The notes under the pieces were generated by a model. It searched no databases. It worked only from the letters and a program-made list of their open reading frames with translations, and was not told the DNA's origin. A stretch of 64,000 nucleotides of DNA. Source: Salibacterium aidingense DSM 18341 (GTDB lineage Bacteria; Bacillota; Bacilli; Bacillales; Marinococcaceae). Position 1 is the first letter of the stretch; the number at the start of each line of letters is the position of its first letter. Location: assembly GCF_000429685.1 (NCBI RefSeq), contig NZ_AUCI01000010.1, forward strand, positions 98,233 to 162,232, read 5' to 3'. Shown one piece after another: positions 47,238-55,803 of this stretch. A program made the position numbers and the translations under genes.

Positions 47238-48335
47238 ATGAAAATGCGATGGAGGGCAGCAGTCCTTTTAATGGTGCCTTTTGTTTTACAAGGTTGTGGA
47301 TTTGGCAACAATGGGGCTTCAGAGAATATGGATGAACCCCCGGAAGAAGTGACGGAGGAAATTGAATGGGAAGATCTGGAGTCCGGAGAGAATGAAGAGA
47401 ATAAAGCAGAAGAATCAGCCGCAGAAGAAGAACAGACTTCAGAGGATGAAAAAGAGGGAGAAACGGTGGAACGGGAGCTTTATCTGCTCGATGAAGATGG
47501 CATGGTCGTCCCCCAAACGTTCACACTCCCTAAAACAGATGGCGTGTTAAAACAATCTCTGGAACATCTTGTAGCAGAAGGACCGGTGACATCCATGCTG
47601 TCTAATGGGTTTCAGGCGGTGCTTCCGCCGGGAACAGAAGTTGATGTGCGTTTAACAGAAGATGGTACGGCGGTTACAGATTTTTCATCGGAATTCCGGG
47701 ATTATAATCCTGAACATGAACAGGCGGTTCTTCAGGCGGTGACCTGGACCTTAACACAGTTTGATAATGTAAAAGAAGTTTCGTTCCAGATTAACGGTTA
47801 TGAACAGGAAACGATGCCCGTGAATGATACCCCGATTGGGGAATCTTACAGCCGCGCCGACGGGATCAACCTTGAAAACGGACAGGTTAGTGATATGACC
47901 AACAGTGATAGCGTTACCGTTTATTTTTTATCCCAGAATGGGGAAAACTCATATTACGTCCCAGTGACCCGAAGAGTGGCCGCTCAGGAAGATGGAAATA
48001 TGCTTGAAGCAGCGATGCAGGAACTGGTCCGGGGGCCTGCTCCGGAAAGCCCGCTATTCGATGTTTTGCGGGAAGGAACATCCTTAACGGAGAACGCACA
48101 AATGCAGGAAGAAACGGCTTCCCTCTTTTTTAATGAAGGTCTGTTGACAGAAGAGGAAGGTACAGCCATATCTGAAGAAGCCCTGCAAGCTATTACCCTG
48201 TCGGCAACAGAAATAGAAGGGGTGGAAAACGTAGAACTGAACGTGGAAGGCGCAGAAGAAGTAGTTCGTGTGAACGGGGAATCTCTGGAAGAACCACTGG
48301 CTAGACCGGCTTTGGTTAATGATGATGTCTCCTAA
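47238..48335 (+). CDS. gerM: Spore germination lipoprotein GerM
   Basis: 365 residues. N-terminal lipoprotein signal (MKMRWRAAVLLMVPFVLQGC, lipobox LQGC), a very acidic linker (about 28-85, rich in Glu), then two GerMN domains (about 90-210 and 225-345). GerM is needed for sporulation and germination in B. subtilis. Start after GGGAGGG. Position before rph is conserved. Confidence 0.93.
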   Translation: MKMRWRAAVLLMVPFVLQGCGFGNNGASENMDEPPEEVTEEIEWEDLESGENEENKAEESAAEEEQTSEDEKEGETVERELYLLDEDGMVVPQTFTLPKTDGVLKQSLEHLVAEGPVTSMLSNGFQAVLPPGTEVDVRLTEDGTAVTDFSSEFRDYNPEHEQAVLQAVTWTLTQFDNVKEVSFQINGYEQETMPVNDTPIGESYSRADGINLENGQVSDMTNSDSVTVYFLSQNGENSYYVPVTRRVAAQEDGNMLEAAMQELVRGPAPESPLFDVLREGTSLTENAQMQEETASLFFNEGLLTEEEGTAISEEALQAITLSATEIEGVENVELNVEGAEEVVRVNGESLEEPLARPALVNDDVS

Positions 48336-48364
48336 CGGGGGAGTATTATTTTAAGGCGGCCGCG

Positions 48365-48523
48365 GACCTGCAGGGGGCAGGTCAGTTCGGCGCAGCCACA
48401 GAACGTGGCTCTTAGCCGAACTTCCTTTATTCAGGGCGCTTGCGCTTTTCTTAAATGAAGCATGGGCGTACGGCGTTCCGGCAGGCTCAAACAAGAAGCC
48501 CTGAATGGAACGCCTGCGTTTTT
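48365..48523 (+). promoter_or_regulatory. Structured leader of the rph operon
   Basis: Four elements in 160 bases. Hairpin GACCTGC/GCAGGTC (48365-48383). Two-part hairpin AGTTCGGC/GCCGAACT enclosing GCCAC/GTGGC (48384-48422). Then interleaved stems: ATTCAGGGC (48429-48437) with GCCCTGAAT (48498-48506), and GGCGTTCC (48472-48479) with GGAACGCC (48507-48514), followed by TTTTT. The interleaving means either a pseudoknot or mutually exclusive folds of an attenuator. No known RNA family recognised. Confidence 0.6.
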
Positions 48524-48547
48524 CATAAATGATAGGAGGATATAGGC

Positions 48548-49312
48548 ATGACGACACGCTTTGACGGAAGAGAAATAAATGAAATGCGTCCAGTTATTAT
48601 AGATAACGATTTTTTAAAACATCCTGAAGGATCTGTACTTATCACGGTTGGAGAAACAAAAGTAATCTGCACAGCGAGCATCGAAGACCGCGTTCCTCCG
48701 TTTATGAGAAATACTGGGAAAGGCTGGATTGCAGCGGAATATTCGATGCTGCCAAGGGCTACGGAACAGCGTAACATCCGCGAAGCGGCAAAAGGAAAAT
48801 TAAGCGGCCGGACGATGGAGATTCAACGTTTGATCGGACGTTCCCTTCGTTCCGTTGTGGATTTATCAAAAATTGGGGAGCGTACCATCTGGATTGATTG
48901 TGATGTTATCCAGGCAGACGGTGGGACTCGTACTGCTTCTATTACCGGTGCATTTGTGGCCATGGCCATGGCAGTAAAATCCTATACGGAAGCTGGAAAA
49001 ATAAAATCATGGCCGATTCTGGACTATCTTGCCGCCGTTTCTGTCGGAGTTGACCCGGAAGAGACGGAATTGCTAGACTTATGCTATAAAGAAGACAGTG
49101 AAGCCAAAGTGGATATGAACATTGTGATGACCGGTAAAGGCGAATTTGTAGAACTACAGGGTACCGGAGAAGAAGCTTCTTACTCAAGAACACAGTTGAA
49201 CAGCCTGCTGGACCTTGGCGAAAAAGGGATGAACGAGCTGTTTTTGATTCAGAAAGAACTGCTTGGTACGATTGATGACGACATTATGTTGATAAAGGAA
49301 AATGATGCATGA
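48548..49312 (+). CDS. rph: Ribonuclease PH
   Basis: 254 residues, RNase PH fold: [57 protein letters not shown] and [23 protein letters not shown] and [21 protein letters not shown] phosphate-dependent exonuclease trimming tRNA 3' ends. Its last four bases overlap rdgB. Start after ATAGGAGG. Confidence 0.96.
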   Translation: MTTRFDGREINEMRPVIIDNDFLKHPEGSVLITVGETKVICTASIEDRVPPFMRNTGKGWIAAEYSMLPRATEQRNIREAAKGKLSGRTMEIQRLIGRSLRSVVDLSKIGERTIWIDCDVIQADGGTRTASITGAFVAMAMAVKSYTEAGKIKSWPILDYLAAVSVGVDPEETELLDLCYKEDSEAKVDMNIVMTGKGEFVELQGTGEEASYSRTQLNSLLDLGEKGMNELFLIQKELLGTIDDDIMLIKENDA

Positions 49313-49899
49313 AAACGATCATTATCGCTACGAAAAATCAGGGGAAAGTAAAAGAATTCAAGAACTTGTTCGGAACAGAAGTGGAAGTGAAGTCCCTTCT
49401 TGATATTAACATGGAAGATATTCCCGAAACCGGCGATACTTTTGAAGAAAATGCGGTATTGAAGGCGGAAGCGATTACGGATGCTTTGCAGGTACCAGCG
49501 ATCGCTGATGACTCCGGACTGGAAGTGGATGCGCTCAACGGCCGCCCTGGTGTTTATTCCGCACGGTACGCTGGCGAGGATAAAAATGATGACGCTAATA
49601 CGGCCAAACTACTGGCCGAACTTGATGGTGTGCCAAAAGAGGAGCGCAGCGCCAGGTTTGTCTGTGTCATCGCTGCTGCAGCACCAGACACATCAACGGA
49701 AACGTTCCGCGGGACTTGTGAAGGGCAGATTGCTTTGGCAAAAGCCGGCAAAGGAGGTTTCGGTTATGATCCCGTTTTTTATGTGCCGGAACAAAGTGCG
49801 ACAATGGCAGAGCTTCCGCCGGAAGAAAAAAATGCCATCAGCCACCGCTACCATGCCCTTGAGAAATTAAAAACGCAAAGCAGGATTGTATTTTTCTGA
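49309..49899 (+). CDS. rdgB: dITP/XTP pyrophosphatase (RdgB/YsnA)
   Basis: 196 residues with the Ham1 motifs [46 protein letters not shown] and [25 protein letters not shown]. House-cleaning enzyme that hydrolyses dITP and XTP. Translationally coupled to rph by a four-base overlap. Confidence 0.96.
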   Translation: MKTIIIATKNQGKVKEFKNLFGTEVEVKSLLDINMEDIPETGDTFEENAVLKAEAITDALQVPAIADDSGLEVDALNGRPGVYSARYAGEDKNDDANTAKLLAELDGVPKEERSARFVCVIAAAAPDTSTETFRGTCEGQIALAKAGKGGFGYDPVFYVPEQSATMAELPPEEKNAISHRYHALEKLKTQSRIVFF

Positions 49900-49917
49900 A
49901 CAGGAGAGTGACCTGGA

Positions 49918-50439
49918 ATGAAAGCTTTATTGATCAGTGACAGTCATGGCAGTGAAGTTGAACTTAAAGAGGTAATCGACCGCTGCCGCGGGGAAGTCGA
50001 TGCAGTTTTTCACTGTGGTGATTCTGAATTATCACAGTCCTCCCCGATTCTCCAAGGTGTACATACCGTGCAGGGCAATGTGGACAAGCCCGGGGAATTC
50101 CCGGAGGATACAGCTGTGGATATAAAAGGGATACGGATTTTGGTAACCCACGGTCATTTGTACAATATAAAAATGACTCATATCCCCCTATCCTACCGGG
50201 CGGAAGAAAAGGCGGCCCGGATGGCCTGCTTCGGCCATAGTCATCATCCCACGGCATTTGAGGACCACGGCATTATTTTTGTGAATCCAGGGAGTCTCAT
50301 GCAGCCGCGAACCCGCCCGGAACCGACATACGCTATTACGGAGTTCACCAAAGACGGGGCTGTGGAAGTCCGTTTTTACGAACGCACAACCGGGGAAGAA
50401 GTAGAGGATCTCCGGGCGTCCATTGCAGAGAAAAGCTGA
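49918..50439 (+). CDS. ysnB: YfcE/MJ0936-family metallophosphoesterase (YsnB)
   Basis: 173 residues with the calcineurin-like metal ligands ISDSHG, FHCGDSE, VQGNVD, VTHGHLYN and FGHSHHP in order. A cytosolic phosphodiesterase whose physiological substrate is unknown. Third gene of rph-rdgB-ysnB, as in B. subtilis. Confidence 0.92.
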   Translation: MKALLISDSHGSEVELKEVIDRCRGEVDAVFHCGDSELSQSSPILQGVHTVQGNVDKPGEFPEDTAVDIKGIRILVTHGHLYNIKMTHIPLSYRAEEKAARMACFGHSHHPTAFEDHGIIFVNPGSLMQPRTRPEPTYAITEFTKDGAVEVRFYERTTGEEVEDLRASIAEKS

Positions 50440-50549
50440 AGGGTAACCTTTCTGTAGAAAAGAGGCAGAATAGGAAGGGGAGATAGAGATCTATGCCCCC
50501 CTCCCCTCGTTTCTGTGCCAAAAAGGCATGAGCCATCCCAAAAAATCGG

Positions 50550-50578
50550 TTGACTTCCCTTCGTGTATATAATAATAT
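50550..50578 (+). promoter_or_regulatory. Promoter of tRNA-Arg
   Basis: TTGACT (50550-50555), 17-base spacer, TAATAT (50573-50578), with A/T-rich surroundings ending 31 bases before the tRNA. Confidence 0.55.
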
Positions 50579-50609
50579 TATATATGTCGCTGAAAAACGG
50601 AACCCACTG

Positions 50610-50686
50610 GTCCCAGTAGCTCAGCTGGATAGAGCAACGGCCTTCTAAGCCGTAGGTCGCAGGTTCGAATCCTGCCTGGGACGCCA
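50610..50686 (+). tRNA. tRNA-Arg (anticodon UCU)
   Basis: 77 bases including encoded CCA. Acceptor GTCCCAG pairs with CTGGGAC; the anticodon loop CTTCTAA gives anticodon TCT, reading AGA; the T-loop is GGTTCGAATCC. The 3' end of this gene is the presumed attachment site of the prophage-like element that begins directly downstream with its integrase. Confidence 0.97.
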
Positions 50687-50702
50687 ACTACTTAAAGCAA
50701 TC

Positions 50703-50730
50703 AACCCCTTGGGAGACAAGGGGTTTTTAA
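50703..50730 (+). terminator. Terminator downstream of tRNA-Arg
   Basis: Perfect stem AACCCCTTG (50703-50711) / CAAGGGGTT (50717-50725) with a 5-nt loop, then TTTAATTTTTT. Confidence 0.9.
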
Positions 50731-50792
50731 TTTTTTCGCAGTTCATTTAATTTTTGTGAATCGCTCTAATTGCAGTTCTTTGGGGCAGGATT

Positions 50793-50827
50793 GGGGCAGA
50801 ATTTATTTCTGCCCCGGTTTTTTTGTG
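50793..50827 (+). terminator. Hairpin overlapping the integrase stop
   Basis: GGGGCAGAA (50793-50801) / TTCTGCCCC (50807-50815), then GGTTTTTTT. T-run is on the plus strand, so it would block plus-strand transcription entering the integrase antisense. The integrase stop codon lies inside the stem. Confidence 0.7.
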
Positions 50828-51978
50828 AAAAATTCCTTGAAATGATTAGCGGCTACCCGATCCACTTCTTCAATTCCATGACCGTATATATCCATGGTCG
50901 TTCCGATTTTAGAATGCCTTGCTCGTTCACTAATGGACTTCATAGCTACATTCTTTCCGATTAAAAATGTAATGGACATATGCCTCAAATCATGGAACCG
51001 GATTTTTTCTAACTGATTTTTCTTAATAAAACGTGACCACCATTGGCTTATACTATCCGGCCGGATGGGTTTGCCGTATTCATTAGAAAACAAAAATACG
51101 TTATAGGGATAGTCATATTTATCCTTCATGTCTTCTTTTACTCTATACTTTTCGTATATCAGGTCTTGGATCATTAATGTAAGTTCAGGAGGAATAGCTG
51201 CAGCACCTTCTAGCTCATTTTTGATGGATTTGACCTGCAGCCCTTCTCCCTTAACTTCTGTGAGCGATTGTTCGAAGTATATGAGGTTCTTCATCGGCGG
51301 AGACATGTTTGTCCTCCAGAGCGGCAATTTCACCTTCTCTAGCCGAGGTCACGAAAGCAATCCAAAACATAATTTGTTTTTCATACGATTCTTTTTCAAT
51401 ACATTCAATCAGCTCCCATACTTTTTCCGTGGAGTATTTTAATTTTGATCTAACACTTTTTAATTTTGGTGGCTTCACAGAAGCAGCAGGATTCTCTTTG
51501 ATAAGCTTCCATTGTTCAGCGCAGGCTAAGATGCTGTTGAAAGCTTTAAACGCATTGCGGATTGCTGAGTTGGATAGAGGGCCGTCTTTTCCATCCAACC
51601 GTATGCCATTTTTTGGATATTATCCATAAAATTTACAATGTGTATGGGTTTGATCTCTGAGAGCTTCAGATTTCCGTATGCAGGCAAAACTCTAGTGTTT
51701 AGGACTCCTGTATAGTCGCGGATCGTATCTGGCTTATATGAGGTTCTAGCGTACTTCTCGAGCCAATCATGATAAAAGTCACGTAGTTTAGTTTGATCTG
51801 GTTTGATATAGTGACCGGATAATATTTCAGCTTCAAATTTGGAAAGCTCCTTTTTGGCTTCTGTTTGGTTTTTTGCCTGTATCGTTTTTCGTTCCCTAAT
51901 GACTTTACCGGTTTCCGTGTAACCGATGATAACGGATAGGCGGTACTTGTTTTTCCCGCGCTTTTCGATGTTTGCCAA
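50803..51978 (-). pseudogene. int: Tyrosine integrase, split by two frameshifts
   Basis: Joined across frames, the product is about 391 residues, the normal length for a phage tyrosine recombinase. Piece 1 (51978 down to ~51610) holds the AP2-like arm-binding and SAM-like core-binding domains (MANIEKRGKNKYRLSVIIGY). Piece 2 (to ~51285) has the first catalytic Arg (FVTSAREGEIAALE). Piece 3 (to 50803) has HDLRHMSITFLIG and the Tyr in TMDIYGHG. The first break is in a T6 run (51609-51614, A6 on the coding strand), consistent with one base lost. The second, near 51285-51295, needs the opposite shift, so pieces 1 and 3 share a frame. All catalytic residues survive. It may be a real pseudogene or two sequencing errors. 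Confidence 0.88.
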
Positions 51979-52092
51979 AGCTATTTCACTCCTTTCTGGG
52001 AGACTGGGGAATGACGTATTTTCTCATGTAACTTTTAAGACGGGGGAGAGGAACAAGACCACGAACACGATAAAAGAACTTATGTTCGCTTT

Positions 52093-52440
52093 TTATTCAA
52101 AAAAAGAACTACCCACTGACATCACTTCTTCTAAATCTTCCACAAGCATGATAAAGTACTCGGCTTCTTCTAGCATGGCAGGATCATGTCCACTGCTTTC
52201 CAACCGGGATTGAACCATATTTGTATTAATTGCAAAAACATAGTCGTCAAATGGATCCCTCACCAGTTCTCCAATATCGACAGACAATATAGCAAGGTCT
52301 GCGAAATCTTCTTCATAAAATCGCTCAATGGGTTGGGATACATTATAAAAGCGGAGTGCTCCTCGTTGTTCTCCATCTGTTTTAACTAGCACCCACTTCG
52401 CCTGCAGTTCTCCGTCGATTTCTTCATAATATACTTTCAT
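52093..52440 (-). CDS. Hypothetical acidic prophage protein
   Basis: 115 residues, very acidic (for example VEDLEEVM), starting MKVYYEEIDGELQAKWVLV. No family recognised. It overlaps the end of the ImmA-like gene by 17 bases and reads the same way, so it belongs to the minus-strand immunity operon and may be an accessory of the protease/repressor pair. Confidence 0.65.
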   Translation of the reverse strand: MKVYYEEIDGELQAKWVLVKTDGEQRGALRFYNVSQPIERFYEEDFADLAILSVDIGELVRDPFDDYVFAINTNMVQSRLESSGHDPAMLEEAEYFIMLVEDLEEVMSVGSSFFE

Positions 52441-53029
52441 AATCGATTACCTCCTGCCCGGTTTGCTCTCGCAGCTGCTTTATGACACGCCACGTTTCGC
52501 TTGTCCACTTGTCAGGGTTATAAGACCGGGATTTCAATAACCTCTTGCTTTCCTGCGGTCTGATATGTGTACGGGTAGAATGAAGATTCCGGCTCAACTG
52601 CTCCACTCGGCTTTCCACGATATGGAGAGGCATTTTGAACAGTTCAGCGATGACACGTACTTCTTTACTGAGGTGGGGTTCTATGATGTATTTTGGCATC
52701 GAAGCGTACAAAGTGAATTGATAAGCTTTATTTTCAAGGTATTCTCGGAACATGATCGGCATAATACGCTGATCACCAACGTGCTTAAGTACATGGCCCA
52801 GTTCATGGAAGAAGTCTAGGCGTTGCTTCTGTATAGGCTGATCTCTATTCAGGAAAATTAAGTAATACCTGCTATCGTTGGAAGCAAAGCTTTTGGAACC
52901 TCGACTGCCGGACACTAAATCAACATTGAATTGTGAGCAAAGATTTTCGATAGTTAGATCATCCAGGGAGGTAATCCCTCGCTCTTCATATTCTTTCTGA
53001 ATCCACTGCTCCAATTCTGTTTGAATCAT
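52424..53029 (-). CDS. ImmA/IrrE-family metallopeptidase
   Basis: 201 residues with the zinc-protease motif HELGHVLKH preceded by QKQRLDFF. In ICEBs1 and related elements ImmA cleaves the repressor ImmR to trigger induction; here the Xre repressor gene lies directly upstream, so the same partnership is likely. The region in front carries two adjacent GAAC-centred palindromes that may regulate it. Confidence 0.9.
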   Translation of the reverse strand: MIQTELEQWIQKEYEERGITSLDDLTIENLCSQFNVDLVSGSRGSKSFASNDSRYYLIFLNRDQPIQKQRLDFFHELGHVLKHVGDQRIMPIMFREYLENKAYQFTLYASMPKYIIEPHLSKEVRVIAELFKMPLHIVESRVEQLSRNLHSTRTHIRPQESKRLLKSRSYNPDKWTSETWRVIKQLREQTGQEVIDYESIL

Positions 53030-53054
53030 AGAATCACCCCTTGTAGGACTAAAA

Positions 53055-53080
53055 GAACAATTGTTCCGAATATATGTTCG
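53055..53080 (-). promoter_or_regulatory. Tandem operator-like palindromes in front of the ImmA-like gene
   Basis: GAACAATTGTTC (53055-53066) is a perfect palindrome; next to it CGAATATATGTTCG (53067-53080) is a dyad matching 12 of 14 positions of the Bacillus LexA (SOS) box. On the minus strand TTTACG and TAAAAT with a 17-base spacer lie just upstream, so these sites overlap the expected transcription start. Confidence 0.55.
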
Positions 53081-53143
53081 ATTTTATAGTAAAAAGAAAT
53101 GCCCGTAAAGGCATAATGGGAAAATTAACCTAAGATATACGGC

Positions 53144-53512
53144 TTACTCTTTATTATTCTTTTCCTGCTGCTCCAACCACTGCTGTTTTCTTTTCCGATA
53201 TATCTTCAGTTCTTCTTCAAGATGTTCTTGCTCGTCTTCAGAAAGTTCCCCGCCGTAGAAAAATATACTGGGCTGTTCCGGCGTTGGATCATCGGTGCGC
53301 CCGAGGAGATAGTCTACGGATACACCATAAAACTCAGCTATTTTATTTAATGTAGAGGCATCTGGTTCCCTTCGTCCAGCTTCATATCCTGACAACGTAT
53401 TATTTTTGATGCCCAATTTTTCAGCAACGTGTTTTTGAGCTAATCCGTTATGTTCCCTTAAGTATTTAATCCTTTTTGCCAAAATTGGTTCCACAACCAC
53501 CACTCCGAACAT
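53144..53512 (-). CDS. Xre-family repressor (CI/ImmR-like)
   Basis: 122 residues. N-terminal helix-turn-helix (KRIKYLREHNGLAQKHVAEK, LGIKNNTLSGYEAGRREPD, FYGVSVDYLLGR), then a charged C-terminal tail without the LexA-like self-cleavage domain. The short C-terminus fits repressors inactivated by an ImmA-type protease. ATG 53512 follows GGGGGAAG; an in-frame GTG a few codons later is an alternative. Divergent from the Cro-like gene across a region with TTCGCGAA operators. Confidence 0.88.
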   Translation of the reverse strand: MFGVVVVEPILAKRIKYLREHNGLAQKHVAEKLGIKNNTLSGYEAGRREPDASTLNKIAEFYGVSVDYLLGRTDDPTPEQPSIFFYGGELSEDEQEHLEEELKIYRKRKQQWLEQQEKNNKE

Positions 53513-53534
53513 TTTTCTTCCCCCTTATAGTATC

Positions 53535-53645
53535 GTAAATTCGCGAAAAGAAAAACATTTTTCTCGAAAAGAGCATTTTATTATTTAAATTCGCGAATAG
53601 AGTATTTATTATGTAATTAAACAGTTCGCATTACGCGATATTGGA
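53535..53645. promoter_or_regulatory. Divergent lysogeny switch region with TTCGCGAA operators
   Basis: Perfect TTCGCGAA at 53540-53547 and 53590-53597 (each preceded by AAA), a degenerate TTCTCGAA at 53571-53578 and a TTCGC..CGCGA half-pair near 53634-53649. A third perfect TTCGCGAA lies at 53863-53870 inside the Cro-like gene. Likely operators for the two Xre proteins transcribed away from this region. Confidence 0.75.
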
Positions 53646-53654
53646 GGTGAGGAT

Positions 53655-53897
53655 TTGCTTAATAAAGTCGGGCAACGCGCAAGACAGATTCGAATCAACA
53701 AAGGAATCAAACAGTCTTATGTTGCTAATAAATTAGGGTACAGGTCTCCATCCAGCCTTAACGATATTGAGAAAGGAAGGAGGCATTTAAAAGCAGACAA
53801 AATCCCAATATTGGCTAAAGCTTTGGGAGTAGAAGTTGATGATCTTTTTTTTGATAACAAAGTTCGCGAAACGAGAACAAAATCTACATCAGCTTAA
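53655..53897 (+). CDS. Xre-family regulator (Cro-like)
   Basis: 80 residues from a TTG after GGAGGTGAGG. Helix-turn-helix: ARQIRINKGIKQSYVANKLG, YRSPSSLNDIEKGRRHLKAD, ALGVEVDDLFFDN. First gene of the rightward early operon, opposed to the repressor; expected to favour the induced state. Its 3' end contains a TTCGCGAA site. Confidence 0.87.
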   Translation: MLNKVGQRARQIRINKGIKQSYVANKLGYRSPSSLNDIEKGRRHLKADKIPILAKALGVEVDDLFFDNKVRETRTKSTSA

Positions 53898-53911
53898 AGG
53901 AGGCTAACACC

Positions 53912-54145
53912 ATGAATACAGTCCATGCCCGATATATGGAACTGTTGTCTATCCAGACCAAACGCCCACTTACAGCAATGGAAAGAAAGGAGCTGATCGA
54001 GAGCAAACAATATGTAGAAAACTATCTCTGGGAGTTTGCTAAACTCAAGAACTTGTCCTATATGGCATACATCTCAAAAGACTATGGTTGGCTACACGAT
54101 ATCTGCCGCGAACTTGATCAATTACAAGGTGGTGACAGTATATGA
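53912..54145 (+). CDS. Small prophage protein, unknown
   Basis: 77 residues, helical: RYMELLSIQTKRPLTAMERK and ENYLWEFAKLKNLSYMAYIS. It resembles small proteins common in Bacillus prophages (DUF7667-like), but I cannot be sure of the family. Start after AAAGGAGG; its stop overlaps the next start (ATGA). Confidence 0.7.
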   Translation: MNTVHARYMELLSIQTKRPLTAMERKELIESKQYVENYLWEFAKLKNLSYMAYISKDYGWLHDICRELDQLQGGDSI

Positions 54146-54228
54146 ACGAAACGAAGGTTTTTGAGCATGAAACACTGGGTCAACTGACCGTGCAAATTAT
54201 CGAAAATGAAGAACTGGAGGTGATTTAA
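54142..54228 (+). CDS. 28-residue peptide resembling an antirepressor N-terminus
   Basis: Starts MNETKVFEHETLGQLTVQII and stops after ENEELEVI. The VFEHETLGQLTV pattern recalls the first strand of BRO-N-type phage antirepressors. It overlaps the previous gene by four bases, and its stop codon abuts the next gene's GTG. It may be a truncated remnant or a coupling peptide. Confidence 0.5.
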   Translation: MNETKVFEHETLGQLTVQIIENEELEVI

Positions 54229-54426
54229 GTGCAGCAAACTATGGATGTCAAAGAAGCAGCAGAGTATTTAAGCGTTCATCACGACACCATTTATAACATG
54301 GTCCAAGCAAAAGAAATACCGCATTTCAGGGTTAGGAAACGGATCTTTTTTTCTAAAGACGCTATCGATGACTGGATCCGGAACCAATCGACGATGGATG
54401 TCAATACAGAATCGAATGCTATGTAA
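54229..54426 (+). CDS. Excisionase-like helix-turn-helix protein
   Basis: 65 residues from GTG after GGAGGTG. A MerR/excisionase-type domain (HTH_17): DVKEAAEYLSVHHDTIYNMV, EIPHFRVRKRIFFSKDAIDD. Likely a recombination directionality factor or small regulator; the integrase it would assist is broken here. Confidence 0.8.
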   Translation: MQQTMDVKEAAEYLSVHHDTIYNMVQAKEIPHFRVRKRIFFSKDAIDDWIRNQSTMDVNTESNAM

Positions 54427-54470
54427 CTATCATCATATCTTGATAAATCAACATATAGGAGGCAAACAGA

Positions 54471-55115
54471 ATGCAGAACACGTCAACAAAATCAAAGCTA
54501 TATAGTCCGTCATCGATACCTACTGTCTTAAAGACAGCCAGGGAACGAGCATTAAAACCCGAACGCCGCACCAAACGGTGGCTCGCTGAACAATTGGGAA
54601 TGACCGAGCGGAGATTGACAGGCATTGAAGATGGTACTTCTCAAATCCATTTGGAAGAGTGTATCGAGTGGTGCGAAGCCGTGGAGGATTTCTTAGCTCT
54701 GAAACATATCCTGCACATTTACGGCATTAGTGAACCGCCGACAGATCCACGGCTTTTGGATAGCGTATCGATGCAGCTCGACAATTTCAAAACGGAAGTG
54801 GAAGAAGGGTTCACTGCAGCCAAAGATATCGAGAAGCTCTCTCAACACTGGCGGCCATGGAAAGGTTTTGAGGATAGAGATCGTCAGCAGATGCAGGCTG
54901 CGGCCAAACAGATCCGCGATGTTAGGCATGCGGCAGATTGCTTACTCACAGCCATGGATAATGAGTGGGGGCTGAATAGGAAATACGTTGAAGCAACTTG
55001 GATCAACGGAGGTATTGCAAACAACATCCTGATGCACTCAGTTGGTGTTTATGAAGAGCTTAGGAGAGAGCGGACAGACCAGGAAAGGATGGCACAGTTA
55101 GGAGGATTGAAGTGA
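54471..55115 (+). CDS. Prophage protein with N-terminal helix-turn-helix
   Basis: 214 residues. An N-terminal Xre-like segment (RRTKRWLAEQLGMTERRLTG, IEDGTSQIHLEECIEW) is followed by a mostly helical, charged region without recognised motifs. Role unknown; a regulator is the simplest guess. Start after TAGGAGG. Confidence 0.7.
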   Translation: MQNTSTKSKLYSPSSIPTVLKTARERALKPERRTKRWLAEQLGMTERRLTGIEDGTSQIHLEECIEWCEAVEDFLALKHILHIYGISEPPTDPRLLDSVSMQLDNFKTEVEEGFTAAKDIEKLSQHWRPWKGFEDRDRQQMQAAAKQIRDVRHAADCLLTAMDNEWGLNRKYVEATWINGGIANNILMHSVGVYEELRRERTDQERMAQLGGLK

Positions 55116-55435
55116 TGCTTATTACGGATTTTGGAGAATTTATGGACAAGTTGGAACTCCTGCCAGTGGCCTTGCAAAAGAGGGTGCAGAACGATATTCA
55201 AACCATTTCTGGGTTTGAAGCAGCCGACTTTCACAACTCGGAGATATCGACAAGAATTTATATCTTTGTAAACGATGATTGGATATACTCTTTTTCTTTA
55301 CTGAAACAAATTCCGAAAGCTGAAGTGAAAGTGAAGGAGTTTTGCAGACCCGAGATTCAAGTGTTAAACACTATCGAAAAGCGATTGGAGGAGAAGAAAC
55401 ATGAACAAAACACAGCCACTAAAGAGCGCAAGTGA
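55115..55435 (+). CDS. Hypothetical prophage protein
   Basis: 106 residues, MLITDFGEFMDKLELLPVAL, ending in a Lys/Glu-rich tail. No family recognised. ATG 55115 is nine bases after GGAGG; it overlaps the stop of the preceding gene by one base. The next gene begins inside its 3' end. Confidence 0.65.
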   Translation: MLITDFGEFMDKLELLPVALQKRVQNDIQTISGFEAADFHNSEISTRIYIFVNDDWIYSFSLLKQIPKAEVKVKEFCRPEIQVLNTIEKRLEEKKHEQNTATKERK

Positions 55436-55751
55436 GAAGGAAATGAGTGAGACTGGATTAGCTGTCAGGGTCCACGCTGATAAGCTGCAGGGAGCCGATC
55501 AAGAGCAAGTGAATATAGCCTTGGATAACATTTTGGAAAATGGGATTCACGCTGAAATGGATGGCTTTGAAATGGAGATTGTTATCCGGGCATTGAAAAG
55601 ACGCGGGAAAATGCACATGGCAATGAAAAGCGCACATCGAGGTCTGGAACTTTACAAACTGGCACATTCGATGGAAGCAAAGAAATCAAAGTTTCAGCAA
55701 GCCTTCTGGATACAAAGAAAAAGCGCGGCTGCGGACACAGCACACGCTTAA
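55401..55751 (+). CDS. Hypothetical prophage protein
   Basis: 116 residues with GLAVRVHADKLQGADQEQVN and a basic helical C-half (IRALKRRGKMHMAMKSAHRG). Overlaps the preceding gene by 35 bases; ribosome site GGAGAAG within it. Family unknown. Confidence 0.65.
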   Translation: MNKTQPLKSASEKEMSETGLAVRVHADKLQGADQEQVNIALDNILENGIHAEMDGFEMEIVIRALKRRGKMHMAMKSAHRGLELYKLAHSMEAKKSKFQQAFWIQRKSAAADTAHA

Positions 55752-55803
55752 GATAGGGTTCTTCTACTGATTTAATTTTAGCACTTAGGTTGATAAGTGG
55801 CAA

